NCBI GenBank assembly: GCA_015680685.1
Contig: MNCI01004678.1
Location: forward strand, 867,403 to 931,402
Source of the DNA: Gnetum montanum
Lineage: Eukaryota; Streptophyta; Gnetopsida; Gnetales; Gnetaceae
Length of the DNA: 64,000 nucleotides
Reading direction: 5' to 3'
In this document: positions 1-11,512 of the stretch, one piece after another
Layout of the letters: every line of letters starts with the position of its first letter
Position numbering within the stretch: the first letter of the stretch is position 1
Made by a program: the position numbers and the translations under genes
Notes under the pieces: model-generated
Told to the model about the DNA's origin: nothing
The model's input: only the letters and a program-made list of their open reading frames with translations
Databases searched by the model: none

Positions 1-91
1 AACAAACCCTAAGGGTTCATTCCAACAATGTGAATGATTTCCTAAGTTCTAATTAGTGCACAAACAACTAAGTCCCTAGCAACAATGCTAA
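1..91 (-). other. Family A leader with primer-binding site, element runs off the left edge
   Basis: Read on the minus strand, this follows the end of the LTR at 92. It starts with a primer-binding site (about 72-91, minus-strand TTAGCATTGTTGCTAGGGAC) that is a diverged match to the 3' end of plant tRNA-Asp. The same leader recurs at 6130-6224 (minus) and 62822-62910 (plus). A leader here means the LTR at 92-811 acts as a 5' LTR for an element that continues beyond the window, rather than as the 3' end of the element at 6225-7032. Confidence 0.7.
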
Positions 92-811
92 TGATGAGCG
101 GCAAGGTACTCCTATGCTCAACCATACGAATATGTGCATTACATGCATGATCCGGTCGAATTCCAAGGACTCAGTGCTTATGCGCCTTTGTGGAACAAGA
201 ATGGGTTGGTTAATCGTTGTCTTCCCAAACTTACTTGTATGTCACGATTGTATGGTTAAGTAAGCTTGAGGCATATGATTTTTATATATTTTATGTTTTT
301 ATGTTCTATGCTAATAGGGAAGAAGAGAGATAACTAAGTGGCTAATTTAATTTGACTACTAATTAACTAGGCTTTAATTAATCCTAACACCAGTATCCGT
401 TCTCACTTGCCGTATACATATTGAACCAGTGCAACACTACTGGGATTACCAAACGCTAATCATTACTCAGTTCCCAAGTGTTACACGCATGCTCGAAGTG
501 ATCGTATTGAGTGTATTTACTTAGGAGAGTTGTAGGGTGAGAGAGAGCATTAATTAACTAGGAAAGCATTTAATAATAGTAATTAACATTAATTAATCTA
601 TTCTGGATGCTGCAAGGTTTATCATAAAGTTCATCTTTATTGCCGTACACAAGGTATGCTCAAGTACACAATGCTCAAATAAAGATCCATTCGCATTATG
701 ACTCCTACTGTGGGCATGCAGAAATAATTCTAACTATAAGAGGGAGAAAAGGCAATATTTTAGCTAAGGGTCTAACTATCTATTGCTAAACCAAGGATGC
801 CTACCTCTTAT
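92..811 (-). repeat. Family A LTR, truncated
   Basis: This is a near-identical direct repeat of 6225-6945. Its left end is TGATGAG, the family terminus. Homology to the complete LTR stops at about 811, just after 'cctctta'. The last roughly 90 bp of the full LTR, which hold the TATA box and the U3 palindromes in minus-strand orientation, are missing. They are replaced abruptly by plus-strand gag-like sequence of an unrelated gypsy family. The high similarity to the intact copy suggests a fairly recent event. Confidence 0.85.
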
Positions 812-1164
812 TGCTAGAACAGCTCCTCAAAGCTGGTTTGGTCCAATGCAAGCGCATGTCAGATGATGCCTACATACACAACCAGAAACACTGTGAATTG
901 GCAAGTCATCCCACTACAACATACAACGCATGTTTCCCACAACATTTTGACTTAAGTGCATACTACCACTACCACCAAATGCCTAGACATAACATAGACA
1001 CTTGTCAAACTTTGCAAAACGATTTACAAAGAATGGCAAAGAAAGGATTGCTCAACGTAGTGCAACCTAGCAGTCCCGTACCTTCAACAACTTCCGGAAA
1101 CAAGAGACCCTTCATCATAAGGGCAACATCTAACAATCCATTCGGTACGATGTTAAACTACTAG
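811..1164 (+). pseudogene. Ty3/gypsy gag C-terminal fragment (spacer before protease)
   Basis: A 117-codon open stretch in the same orientation as the protease at 1363. Around residues 50-82 it has the pattern C/Y-x-Y-H-x(4)-R-H-x(3)-T-C-x(2)-L-x(3)-L-x(2)-M-x(2)-G-L-L. This resembles the conserved 'YH...GH.TE.C..L...I..LI..G' segment between gag and protease in plant Ty3/gypsy polyproteins. The open frame is fused to LTR sequence at its left end, so the first residues are not native. It is a fragment with no start of its own. The family assignment is by motif recall and is moderate; the retroelement origin is well supported by the neighbouring protease. Confidence 0.6.
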
Positions 1165-1362
1165 CCACCATCCATCGCGACATTAAACACACAAGTTGCT
1201 TCGACAACATCCACACCAAGTCCAAGTTCTAGCAACTTGCCCACATACAACTAGTGGCAACCCAAGTCACCAACACCTAAACCACAAACCAGCCCTAGCT
1301 CTACCCCTAGGGCCACTAAACAACAACCCTTATGCATTTCCCCTCCATAAGAGCTCTACATT

Positions 1363-2082
1363 ATGGCTCACACAATAGAGGAGGCTCCCACCACAACAAA
1401 CATAAACGAAAACCTCGCAGACGTACTATCTCATACACACAATGCATTAAAACATAAGAATGTAATGCCTACCTTGCTCGACCTCATCTTAACATCATCA
1501 AAGCATCGTCAAGCACTAGCACATGTGCTCGCCTCCATCCCTATTATAGAAAACATGTCTCCAACTGAAGACGTCATTCGTGGAGCCATTACATCCCCTA
1601 TACCACAAGATACAAACACAACAACTCTAACCTTCCACAACAATGATGTTAATATCGACCCCAAACAAGGGGAGGTCACACATGCACCATTGAACATTAG
1701 TGTAAGCATCGAAAAATACACAGTATGTAGAGTACACATTGATGATGGCATGGTAGAAAACGTTGTTGCACACTCCGTCGTCGAACGACTAGGCCTAACG
1801 CACAACATTCAATTGACCAAAATCGAGTCTCTAACCTCCTTCGATGGAGCACGCATGGCCATTAAAGGAACAATCCACATCACCTTCATGATAGAGGGCC
1901 AGAACCCCATCTTTGCAAATTTTATAGTCGTTGACAAGATGCCACACTACAACATGATCCTAGGACACCCCTGGCTATCTAGGTCATGTGCAATCTCATC
2001 TTCCATCCACCAAGAACTCCACTTCCTCCACAAAGGGAGGGAGACCATCATATGTGGCGATAATGCCCCATCCACCCAATAG
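1363..2082 (+). pseudogene. Ty3/gypsy retropepsin (aspartic protease) domain
   Basis: A 239-codon open frame. From about residue 107 it follows the retropepsin pattern of Ty3/gypsy polyproteins: 'APLNISVSI', then 'VCRVHIDDG', where D-D-G stands at the catalytic D-T/S-G position, then 'SVVERLGL', 'LTSFDGARMAIKG', and the late 'MILGHPWL' followed by 'SSIHQELHFLHKGRETI'. In the family this enzyme cleaves the Gag-Pol polyprotein. The frame is still open but ends with a stop directly after the domain, and no reverse transcriptase follows, so the element is a deletion remnant. The same domain order is found split at 46900-46672 and 37951-37600, which helped confirm both. Confidence 0.85.
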
Positions 2083-2099
2083 CCCTTCACAACCTTTAT

Positions 2100-2720
2100 C
2101 CAAAATGATGTTAAACTATCCCACGTCCGAAATGACGTTAAGCTAATAAGGGCCTGAAAAGGCCTTAAACTAGCTTATGACCCGTAATGGCCTAAAACTA
2201 TCACTTTTTGCATTGCTTTCCTTTCATTCATCCATTTTAACTCTGTTTACGATAGGTGTTACTTGATGTTGTTTTCTTTCTAGTTGATTTTTGTAGGATC
2301 TTGCAGGCACACAACATGACCATGCATGCAGCATAACACCTTATACAAGTAAGGTAAGCATAGATAGTCTGCTATGACATATAAACTGGCATAGCTCATC
2401 CTTGAGCCATGACTTGAAACTGGCACCACAGAATAGTCCTAGCATCATGACTTAAAACTGATACCACAGTATGTCCTAGAGTTATGAAAATAAACTGACA
2501 CCACAGAGCTCTGTCCGGTATGACGCTAAACTACCACATTTGTCTGCCATGATGTGAAACTAGCATCTAAAGTCCACTAAGACTATAAACTGGTTTGCCT
2601 CTTCACAATCTGCCACGACTATAAACTAGCAATGCACCATCTGCTATGATGCTAAACTGGCACCGTCCAAGGGGTTACGATATGAAACTAACCCACAACA
2701 ATCCACTAAGATTATAAACT
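2100..2720 (+). repeat. Degenerate tandem repeat with 'atgac..taaact' core
   Basis: Roughly a dozen loosely spaced copies of a short motif close to 'ATGACnTnAAACTGGCA' recur every 30-50 bp, for example near 2108, 2130, 2375, 2430, 2450, 2520, 2550, 2580, 2625, 2650 and 2710. The array begins just after the protease stop codon and stands where pol would be expected. Tandem arrays in untranslated regions are known in the Tat branch of Ty3/gypsy elements; linking this array to that habit is inference. Confidence 0.6.
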
Positions 2721-3928
2721 GGCAACATCATCAACAACCAGGAAAAAACTTGAAAAGATGTGTTGCTGCAATTGGCTGTACATGTTCCACAAAGACTTGC
2801 TGCATGATTTGTCTCATGGACACTAATGAGGCTAATACTGTTCATGATTCTATCTGTTTGAAAATTGCATGTGGTGACTCCATCTCCTTGTTTAAAGTGC
2901 TTAGCTAACTGTTTCATTTGTGGTTTTCTTGTCTTCTTAGAGTTGTGCTTGTAGGATGACACTCCTAAGGTGTTCGTGCATAGATGCACTTCATCATGAT
3001 GACAAGGTATCACATTCTTCTTGACACACATGACTGGGTTAATCAATCTGTTCATAAGTACATTCCCAACTCTTAATACATCCCCTATTCCCCAGCATGC
3101 CCCCTTATCCTATTCAAGTACATCCCTTGGATACATTGTACCCTACTCACTCGAAGCTCTTGATACACTGTTGTACATTGTGATTCTCTAAGCAGTTGCA
3201 ACGCAAAACACAATACATGGTACATGATACAAGCGCAAGCGCATGAGCATGAGCATAGCACTGAAAGTAAGCTCTCTCAAAAAGACCAGAAAACAAAAAT
3301 AAAAAAAGAAAACAAACACAAACAAAAAAAGAAAAAATAAAAGAAAATAAGAAATAAAAAGAAAAAGAAAAAGAACAAAAAGGTCAAAGAGCAAAATGCC
3401 CGGAAAAGGTCTTCATGACCCCGTTGACATCATAGACTAAAGACCATTGGCTCTTCTCATACAAGCCCCAGGCGAGAAGGCAATTATCTTGGGAAAACAC
3501 TCATGTCTCAAATGATCATGTTGCACATCATCGCGTGGCTTTGGCTATTTACAACGGGCTCCCTTAAACATGACACAAGGGTCCCATTTCTCCAAAGAAT
3601 GCACCTCCTATGCCTTGGTTCCAAGTCTTCTATATATTGATTGTTGATAAGGACCAAAACCTGGCTCGTTCACATGAAAGCATTCCTCTCCCACAATTCT
3701 GGCAACACTTATAACCCTTGATCATCTTTTGATTTCCCCAATTACAACCAATCCCCTTGCATCTTAAACTACATTTCCCTAATCCCTTGTACTTTTGAAC
3801 ACGGCGTGATGACATCTGGCTAGGGGCCAATAGACAATGCTTGGTACTTGGTTGCTCATGGTGTTTTGCACTTCTTTGTCGATGCCTCTTAGGTGAATTC
3901 CTCCAGATGTCAACAAAGAGGGGCCAAT
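2721..3928. other. Untranslated remnant with A-rich purine tract
   Basis: I see no convincing coding sequence. A strongly purine-biased, A-rich stretch lies at about 3287-3382. Just before 3929 is 'caaagagggg', a plausible polypurine tract for the LTR proposed to start there. Short open frames on the minus strand here have no recognisable domain. Confidence 0.4.
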
Positions 3929-5690
3929 GAAACACCCCAAATTTTGGAGCTAACACTTCAAAATGAGAACAACTCGAAGCTGTTTGTGCTTTTGGGGAAC
4001 AAAAATTTGGTTAAGGCATGAACTCACGCTGAGGTCACGTTGGCAGCGTGAGTACAATGTGAGTCCAGCGTGAGTAACTCAAAAAAGCCCCAAAATAGCA
4101 TCAAAATGGTCTGATTTCGAGGGTACAACTCACCCTCAAGGTCCGTTAATAATTTCTCCAAGTTTCGTCCTCCAGAACTTTAGATTTCAGTTCCAAAAAC
4201 GTTCATTTTATTCGCTCACGTCCAAGTCACACTAGCAACGTGAGTCCAATGTGAGTAACTCTAAATAGCCTCAAAACAGTGTTTAAATGGCCTAATTTCG
4301 AGGGTACAAGGCCCCCTCGAGGTCCACTAATGATTGCTCCAAGTCTCAGCCCTCAAAATTTGGATTTCAAGTCCAAAAATACATCATTTTTAGCGCTCAA
4401 GCTAAGGTCACGCCCAGGTCATGCTAACAGTGTGAGCCTAGCGTGAGCTGCCAACAGTGGCCTAAATTCAAGCATGGACAAGCTCAAATTAAACATGCAG
4501 GATGTCCTCAAGGTCAAGCAGTAATTACACTTCAAAAACAAGTCTTAAAGGTGGAATTTTGATACAAAATGCATCATTTTTGGTCATGCACGCTGAGGTG
4601 ATGTTGAGGTCACGCTGGCAGCATGAGTCCAGCGTGACCACTATTCACAGCGTGAACACTATTCATTAGCATGACCTCTATTCACCAACATGACCACTAT
4701 TCACGTCCAAACAAAAGCACTCCAAATGCATGCTAAGGACACGCCAAGAACAAATCAACTCATGCTGGGAGCCCTGATGAAGTAGAGATGCCTCAAACAA
4801 CCATAGAACCACTCAAATTGACATCCTACAGCAGTCGATTCAAAGGACCATGAAGTTTCAAGTGAGCCAGAGTCAATCCCTCCTGGAATTCATTGTAAAT
4901 TTTCATTGTAAGCCTCATCATCTATGAGCTTGTCAAGCTCTTACGTTGCTTCCATGGGCGTAAGCCAGCTTGAGTTGTAAAATGCAATATACCTAGTCAA
5001 GAACGTAGCCTACCTACACATGACCAACTCACACACAGCTGTCTACCAGACACATGTCACACAATCCTGTTTCCTCTCATCTCTCAACCGTCAATTCCAT
5101 TCACGGATTCCGTACCCGAGCCCAGCCAAACCCTATAAATACCCTGTCGATTCACTTAAACGGGGTCGACAATTTTCAAGAAAAAGTAACTTTGAACCTT
5201 GGACACTCAGGCACACAAGACTCCTAGCATCCAGGCATCCATAAACACATCACCACATGACTCTGGGCTTAACGCTTGACTTGCTATCACACACGCAACT
5301 ACGCTTTGACCAGTGCACACTCTTGTTAAATAATACAATACAGTTTCATTATTGCCTTCCATTTATATTGTTTACTCTATTTACGCTTTGTTTACAATAT
5401 AGCTCTGTTTACGCTTCGTTTACAATTCAGTCTCTGTTTACGCTCTGCGCTCTGGTTTACATTTCGTCGTTGTTTGCATTCCGTTTACATTCCATTTACA
5501 CCATTTACAATAATCCCAGTGCTAGCCGTAGCTTACGCTCAGGGAAGTCCTTGGTTGATTTGCGTGCAGAACATCCAAGGCACTCTACCTTCATTTTTCC
5601 AGCTTGCCCTCACGCGAAGGTAGGGTCAACTGTATCTTTCCAGAGATCTTTTGGTGTTTATTTTCCTCTAGCCTTACATCGGTGATTTCA
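3929..5690 (+). repeat. Candidate long LTR of the inserted gypsy fragment, with internal tandem repeats
   Basis: The candidate LTR starts TGAAACACCCC after a purine-rich tract. It contains a TATA-like box (TATAAATA, 5134-5141) in a promoter-like context. It ends near 5690, where family A gag homology begins on the other strand. Inside are about four diverged units of 180-195 bp (about 4010-4700) with 'cacgctgaggtcacg..ggcagcgtgagtccagcgtgagtaa' style blocks. No second copy is in the window, so the LTR identity and the exact right end are unproven. Confidence 0.45.
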
Positions 5691-6088
5691 GACGGTACAC
5701 ACCTACCCTTCAAATACTTATGATGTCTCTCTTGTTGCATGTCCCTTTGACGTTGTGGCTTTGTGGGACAGTATTCTCTCGAGTCATGATCTTGCACAAC
5801 ATAGTCTACGTGTAAGTGCTACATGCCAATTCGTGTGAGAGCACAAAGAAGCATGCTTGGGACTAAACGATTAAGAGGTAACACTATATTACCTTCTAAG
5901 TCTCACCAACGTAGTTGTTCATCTTGATGGAGGATAAAGGTAAAGTCTGGTACATACTCATCGAGATGAATATATACCACTCGAAATTGTTGAGGGACTG
6001 GCGGATCAACTTCATGTGTATTATGCCGCCGATTGTTTCCTGTTTTAGACCTAGGCAGTGAAGCGCTTTTGTATAAGGAAGGAGACAT
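5690..6088 (-). pseudogene. Family A gag, N-terminal part
   Basis: The ATG is at 6088 on the minus strand, about 135 nt inside the LTR. The frame reads MSPSLYKSAS..., then 'PPVPQQFRVVYIHLDEYVPDFTFILHQDEQLRW', and continues with frame breaks to about 5690. The plus-strand copy at 62968 onward encodes the same start and the same 'DPP-PQQF-VVYIH-DEYVP-FTFILH' block, which fixes the start codon. Homology ends near 5690, where the inserted plus-strand element takes over. It is therefore a truncated structural-protein gene. The function, nucleocapsid assembly of the element's particle, is by family knowledge. Confidence 0.7.
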
Positions 6089-6204
6089 ACTTGTCAATTC
6101 AATGCGTAATTTATTCTTGTTTATTATTTTCTCAACCAACCCTGAGGGTTCATTCCAACAATGTGAATGATTTCCTAAGTTCTAATTAGTGCACAAACAA
6201 CTAA

Positions 6205-6224
6205 GTCCCTAGCAACAGTGCCAA
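6205..6224 (-). promoter_or_regulatory. Primer-binding site (tRNA-Asp type) of family A
   Basis: On the minus strand, directly after the LTR end CTCATCA, the sequence reads TTGGCACTGTTGCTAGGGAC. The tRNA-Asp primer site known from Athila/Tat elements is TGGCGCCGTTGCCGGGGA, so this is a diverged match. Confidence 0.7.
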
Positions 6225-7032
6225 TGATGAGCGACAAGGTACTCCTATGCTCAACCATACGAATATGTGCATTACACACACGATCCGGTCCAATTCCAAG
6301 GACTCGGTGCTTATGCGCCTTTATGGAATAAGAATGGGTTGGTTAATCATTATCTTCCCAAACTTACTTGTATGTCACGATTGTATGGTTAAGTAAGCTT
6401 GAGGCATATGATTTTTATATCTTTTATGTTTTTATGTCCTATGCTAATAGGGAAGGAGAGAGATAACTAAGTGGCTAATTTAATTTGACTACTAATTAAC
6501 TAGGCTTTAATTAATCCTAACACCGGTATCCGTTCTCACTTGCCATACACATCTTGAACCAGTGCAACACTACTAGGATTACCAAACGCTAATCATTACT
6601 AAGTTACCAAGTGTTACACGCATGCTCGAAGTGATCGTATTGAGTGTATTTACTTAGGAGAGTTGTAGGGTGAGAGAGAGCATTAATTAACTAGGAAAGC
6701 ATTTAATAATAGTAATTAACATTAATTAATCTATTCTGAATGCTGCAAGGTTTATCATAAACTTCGTCTTTATTGTTGTACACAAGGTATGCTCAAGTAC
6801 ACAATGCTCAAATAACTATCTGTTCACATTATGACTCCTACTGTGGGCATGCAGAAATAATTATAACTCTGAGATGGAGAAAAGGCAAGAGTTCAACTAA
6901 GGGTCTAACTATCTATTGCTAAACCAAGGATGCCTGCCTCTTATTTATAGGCAAGGAGGCAGGTCCCGATATCAGGTATCCAACATCACATGGTAGGCTT
7001 TGATATCGCAGACCTGACATCGCGGTTCATCA
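6225..7032 (-). repeat. Family A LTR, complete
   Basis: 808 bp with inverted ends: TGATGAG on the left and TTCATCA on the right. On the minus strand it runs from U3 at the right (GATATC-containing array, about 6967-7025) through a TATA box (TATAAATA in 'cttatttatagg', about 6948) to the PBS at the left. It is the intact counterpart of 92-811 and is related to the LTR at 62104-62821. Confidence 0.85.
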
Positions 7033-7880
7033 AAAGCATATAGATATTTAGATTAACATATTGCAGGTACTTAGGGAAAGTAAAAGTATCGATATCCTCG
7101 AATTTTTGAGGTACTTTTTCTTTCTCCTTGTGAGACATTTTGGCTTTTTTTCTAATGGGTATTGAGAGAACTTTGGAAATTCTTGTGTGCACTTCATTAG
7201 TACCTCTATCTCAATTCTTAACTCTGATTGTTAATGGCTACACATTAGCAATCTGTATAGATTCTCTTATTAATACTTAGAGCTTTGTCCTTTAATTTGC
7301 TCATGAGCTTTGATTTCATTGAGCTCCCCTACTAATCTCCATTAAAAGCTTTAGTTCATTGGCTCATCCTTATCTTTGTCAACTTAGCTTCTGTTTTAAC
7401 ATATCTATAGCTTAATTTATATAAATACTCAAAATATTTGGAAGAATCTATTTTGATTTCACTTCTATTGATGTGATAGTGTTTTTTTAACACTCGTAGA
7501 ATTTCTTTGTAGAATCATTTTAGATTCTACAATTTGAGCAAATACATATGGCTTATAACCTTTTTTTAAGTCCTTATGTGCTAATGTTAGCTTGTAGAAT
7601 CTACTTTTAGCTTACTTGTAGGGTTGATTTTTGGTTCTATGTATTCATTCTACAAAGGAGTTAATGTGGAATATCAGTCATAAAACCTTTTCATGGAACC
7701 AAATTTTGGTTCTGTAAGCCATATCACATTCTTTGGCTTTGTAATATGTTGATCTATATTAAAGTATAATACACATATGAGAAAATTAAGTTTGTAATCC
7801 TTGGTGGATCCAAGATGAGATCTATTTATCTTAACATGCCTTGTAGAACCAAAAAAAAAAGAGAAGCAAAAAAATCAATC
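7033..7880. other. AT-rich sequence without recognisable features
   Basis: No open frame or domain stands out. Several 'gtagaat/attctac' words recur between 7487 and 7640, but they do not form a clear hairpin or array. An A-rich tract lies at 7848-7905. It is probably old transposon sequence. Confidence 0.3.
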
Positions 7881-9382
7881 AAAAAAAAGGAAGAAAAATA
7901 ATAATAATGGGAATTTAAAGCACACCCCTTAGACACAATAATGGGCTATAAGCACTAGTTATGGGGCTGGAAAGACATATTACCCATGTCTAAAGGGACC
8001 CCTCTAACTAAGGCCCTTGCTTCCTTCTTCTCTTTTCTTCTCTTTTTGAAGTGATGATTGTTCTTTGAGGTGGTTGTAGACTCATGGTGGTTGAAAAGAT
8101 AGAACACGTCAATGCAAGATCATTTTTCATGGTATGGACTTGGTTTGAACTTGGACATATAGGCATGTTGATCATTTTAATCACATTTATCACAAGAACC
8201 TATTGTAGACATGGTCAAGTATCTTACATCCCAATCTCTGCAATCCCTTCTAATCCCATTATTCACCTCACTATTGCATGTAATTATGATCCTTTTGGTC
8301 TTGTGTAGTATAGTGCAACATCCCAACCACAAAAGTTGTGTGTTGTTTGGAACAAAGGCATGGCCCATGTTTAACTTCTCAGGTGCTTACGGACATCTAT
8401 AGAAGTGGTTATGCAAGGACATTATGGCAGGAGCCTACTTTGGGGAGGGTCCACTTGCATAACTTTTGTTGATCATGGCTTTGAACTAACCTTCACATCT
8501 TCCAAACCATTAATGATGGTTTCTCTGAATTTATGCATAATTTTGGGAATACTTCTCTATTTCATTAATTTTTCCTACTTTTCTATTTTCATATCCATTA
8601 ATATTTTTTCATAATTTTCTAAATCAGACCTTTGGTTTCAATTGTTTAAAAACTTATGTGCTTTCGGAGTTACGCTTATTAGTCATGGGGGCTAGGGATG
8701 TTCGCTTTGAAATTTTTCTAACATCCTATTTTCGAAAATAATGGTAACTAATAGTAATTAATCCAAATAATGTGAATAGCTTGATGATTTTAGTTACCTC
8801 ATAGCCTTGGGCATAGTATGTTGTCATCACCTTGTGCTTAAACAAAAACTACAGGATTTGAAAAAGGTTAATTATTAAGAAAAATTTACCAAAACTAATG
8901 TTGATCATTTGGTGACTACAACTGATGCTAAAAGAAATGCCTAAGGAAGAAGGTCTTTTGCCAAGCATGAAAATGAAGCTAAGAGGGGGACAATGGAGGA
9001 TATGCCTATGGACAAATTATAGCACATACAAGATAGTAGCTCAACGATCACATGTTTGCTAGATCCATGGGATGATGAGAAGAAATTTTAGTCCATCTTT
9101 CAAGAATTTTCCATAGAACTAGAGAAGCATCAACATAACAATCAAGGTTAGAACTCTATCACTACTAACGACAATAAGAAGAATCATCTGCAATGAAATT
9201 TTGAAATACATCTACAAATTATGTAATTTCAATGTCACTCTGTCATTTTTTATGCATCCACTAACACAAAATTTTATAATGCGACACTTAATTTTGGTAT
9301 GTCAAGTGTCAGTCAATAATCTCATGCCTTCAAAATTTTGTAAAGGAACTCAAGGATGAGTTTTCATTTAGTCGTGGGACTA
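7881..9382 (+). repeat. 3' internal region of a gypsy element, ORFX lost
   Basis: 7908-8060 aligns by eye with 19434-19570 ('gggaattyaaagcac...ccttagac', 'aagcactagttatg', 'tctcttttcttctct'). Weaker similarity continues, including 'catgggggcta' at 8684 and 20497. The last bases before the LTR ('gatgagttttcatttagtcgtggga') match those before the LTR at 23856. Between them, where the plus-strand element at 20784-23616 has ORFX, only broken coding sequence remains. This is the 3' end of a second copy of the same element family. Confidence 0.6.
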
Positions 9383-10308
9383 TGATGAAGCATCAAAGTG
9401 TCATGTCGATGAGTCCCTATCAATGTGGCCTCGTCGATGGATCTTGTCGATGTAGCCCCATCAATGTGGTGTTCCTCATCAACACGGCTACGTTGACATA
9501 GCATTTGCCATGTTTATGAGGTCCCATTGCCACAACTCCACAATAAAGTCTATAAATACACATGCTCCCACCATGTATTAGCATTCTTTAATCAATAGAG
9601 TAGCCAAACTCTTACATTTTTATTTTTTAGTCTTAAAGAACAGTTAGTGAGTTCCTACAATGTGGATCTAAGTAAGTTGTATGAGGTCTTATTTGAGTAG
9701 TAATGTTCTTGGACACATTCCATGAACGACAATAAGATCGAGATTGATTCTTATTCATTGAAGCACTTTGACTTAGATTAAATTTACTTATAATGTAATT
9801 TATGTTTCATGTACTTAGTTAATATTTACATTTCCATGCATGTTAATAAATTGGTGGAATGAGCATGACTAGTTTTAAGTGTAAACACGTATTTGCTTGG
9901 TAATCCCAATAGTGTTATTGCTTGGTTTACTTAGTAGAATAGTGCTTGGTAATTCCAATAGTGGATACGTGGGTTCAAGACATGTATGACAAGTTGGGAA
10001 CAGACACTCATCACCTGTAGGCTAGTTTAGACTTTACTTTCTGTTGTTAATTAGATTAAGTAATTGATTTCTCTATTACTATTAGGAGTAGCATAAGGTT
10101 GAATCAACATCAAGAATCATGTGCCTCACTCTAGACTAAACCATACATGACAAAGCTATCATAAGTCCAAGTGGGAAGACAGTGAACTACAATCAATGCT
10201 TAATGATCTCAATGCCACAACTAGTCCCATCCATGAAATTCAACTAGATCATGTGTGAACGCTTGTGATTCGTATGTTTAGGCATAGGGGGTACCTCACC
10301 GCTCATCA
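9383..10308 (+). repeat. 3' LTR of plus-strand gypsy element (left copy)
   Basis: 926 bp from TGATGAAG to GCTCATCA, preceded by a decayed PPT (GTCGTGGGACTA). It has U3 copies of a 'tcgatgtggc/tcaatgtggc' motif (about 9400-9500), a TATA box TATAAATA at 9551, and the U5-side 'acttggtaatcccaatagtg' blocks shared with the LTR at 23856-24752. It is followed directly by LINE sequence rather than a PBS, so it is a 3' or solo LTR. Its 5' partner is not in the window. Confidence 0.75.
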
Positions 10309-10329
10309 ATAAGCATAATTTTTATTCTA

Positions 10330-11360
10330 TAAAATTTTCCATTTATTTTTATTAATATTATTTTATCACATAGAACACCACTAGCCTATCTACATTTTGA
10401 TAATCTTGCCTTAATTCTATTTCTAATATCTTTATCGATTTTATCATTTGATTGGAGGATTAATCCTAGGTAGCATAAATATTTATAATTAGGGACTTTC
10501 TAGCCTTGAATTTTCACTTCTATGTTACCATTATTTATGCTATTATTAAAATTGCATTCAACATATATTATCTTGCTTTTGCTAATTTTTAAGTCTTTTG
10601 ATTCTAAAGCATATCTCCACTTCTCCATGAAGTAATATTTTCTCAAGTTGTATCAACCAACACAATATCATCTGCAAATAGCATACACCAAGAGATTTCA
10701 TCTTGTATTTCATTTATTAATTGATTCATATTAATGGCAAATAAGCATGGGAAACCCTTGATTAAGACCTATTATGACTAGAAAACCAAATGTTTTTCCA
10801 CAAGCTATTCTAGTTTTAGTGGTAGCTCCTTCATACATGTATTGAATTAATTTAATATATTTATGAAGGATTCTTTTCCTTTGTAAGATCCACCAAATAA
10901 TATCTCTAGGAACTCTATCATATGCTTTTTCCAAGTCAATGAAGATCTTGTAGATTTTTTCTATGTTTTCTGAATTTCTTCATCAATTGTTGTATTAAGA
11001 AAATAACCTCTATAGTAGATCTCCTTGGCATAAATTCAAATTAATTCTCTAATACTTTTGATCCAAGTCTAAGATGCTACTCTATAACTCTCTCAAAAAG
11101 CTTCATAGTATAGCTAATTAGCTTGATTCCTCTATAATTTGCACAAGTTTGTATATCTCCTTTATTTTTCTGTAGATGGGAAAAATAAATTTTTTTCTCT
11201 AATTGTTTAGCATTTTTCTATCCTTCAAAATTTTGTTAAATAATTATGTCAATCAAGTAATTCCTATATCTCCTAATTCTTTTTAAGATTCTATAGAAAT
11301 GTTATTTGGTTAAATAAATTTTCTATTCTTCATCTTTAATAAGGCTATCTTCAAACCCTT
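10330..11360 (-). pseudogene. RTE-type LINE reverse transcriptase fragment
   Basis: On the minus strand the order is 'NYRGIKLISYTMKLFERVIE' (near 11130), 'KAYDRVPRDIIWWIL' and 'YIKLIQYMYEGATTKTRIACGKT' (10934-10780), then the catalytic 'CMLFADDIVLV' (about 10650-10690). These are the conserved RT blocks of plant RTE-clade non-LTR elements. The family copies itself by target-primed reverse transcription. Several frameshifts and stops break the frame, so it is dead. Its upstream third (11105-11350) is also present at 24755-25010, next to another LTR. Confidence 0.85.
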
Positions 11361-11455
11361 CACCTACCTAAAGGGTTGACCCATCATAGAGAGGACAAAG
11401 AGAGGTAGTTTAAGTGATTAGTGCATTACTTTTCAATAATTTGCAAAGATGATGT

Positions 11456-11512
11456 GTTAGCCTAGTGGTAAAGACTTGATTTGAAAGCTTAAGTCATGGG
11501 TTCAATCTAGTG
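11456..11512 (+). repeat. tRNA-like (SINE-head-like) segment
   Basis: 'gttagcctagtggtaaag' resembles a Pol III box A and 'gggttcaatct' a box B, spaced about 35 bp apart as in tRNA-derived SINEs. The counterpart in the duplicate lies at 25100-25157. No tRNA cloverleaf is intact and no SINE tail or target-site duplication was established. Confidence 0.45.

Noticed and set aside
2675-3055. 126-codon minus-strand open frame
   Set aside because: No recognisable domain, opposite to the surrounding element, and partly overlaps the degenerate repeat.
4010-4700. Possible CRISPR-like array
   Set aside because: Units are 180-195 bp, diverged, without constant repeats and unique spacers; plant LTR context.
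5257-5685. 142-codon plus-strand open frame as a gene
   Set aside because: Low-complexity, T/C-rich translation within a candidate LTR, immediately downstream of its TATA box; no domain.
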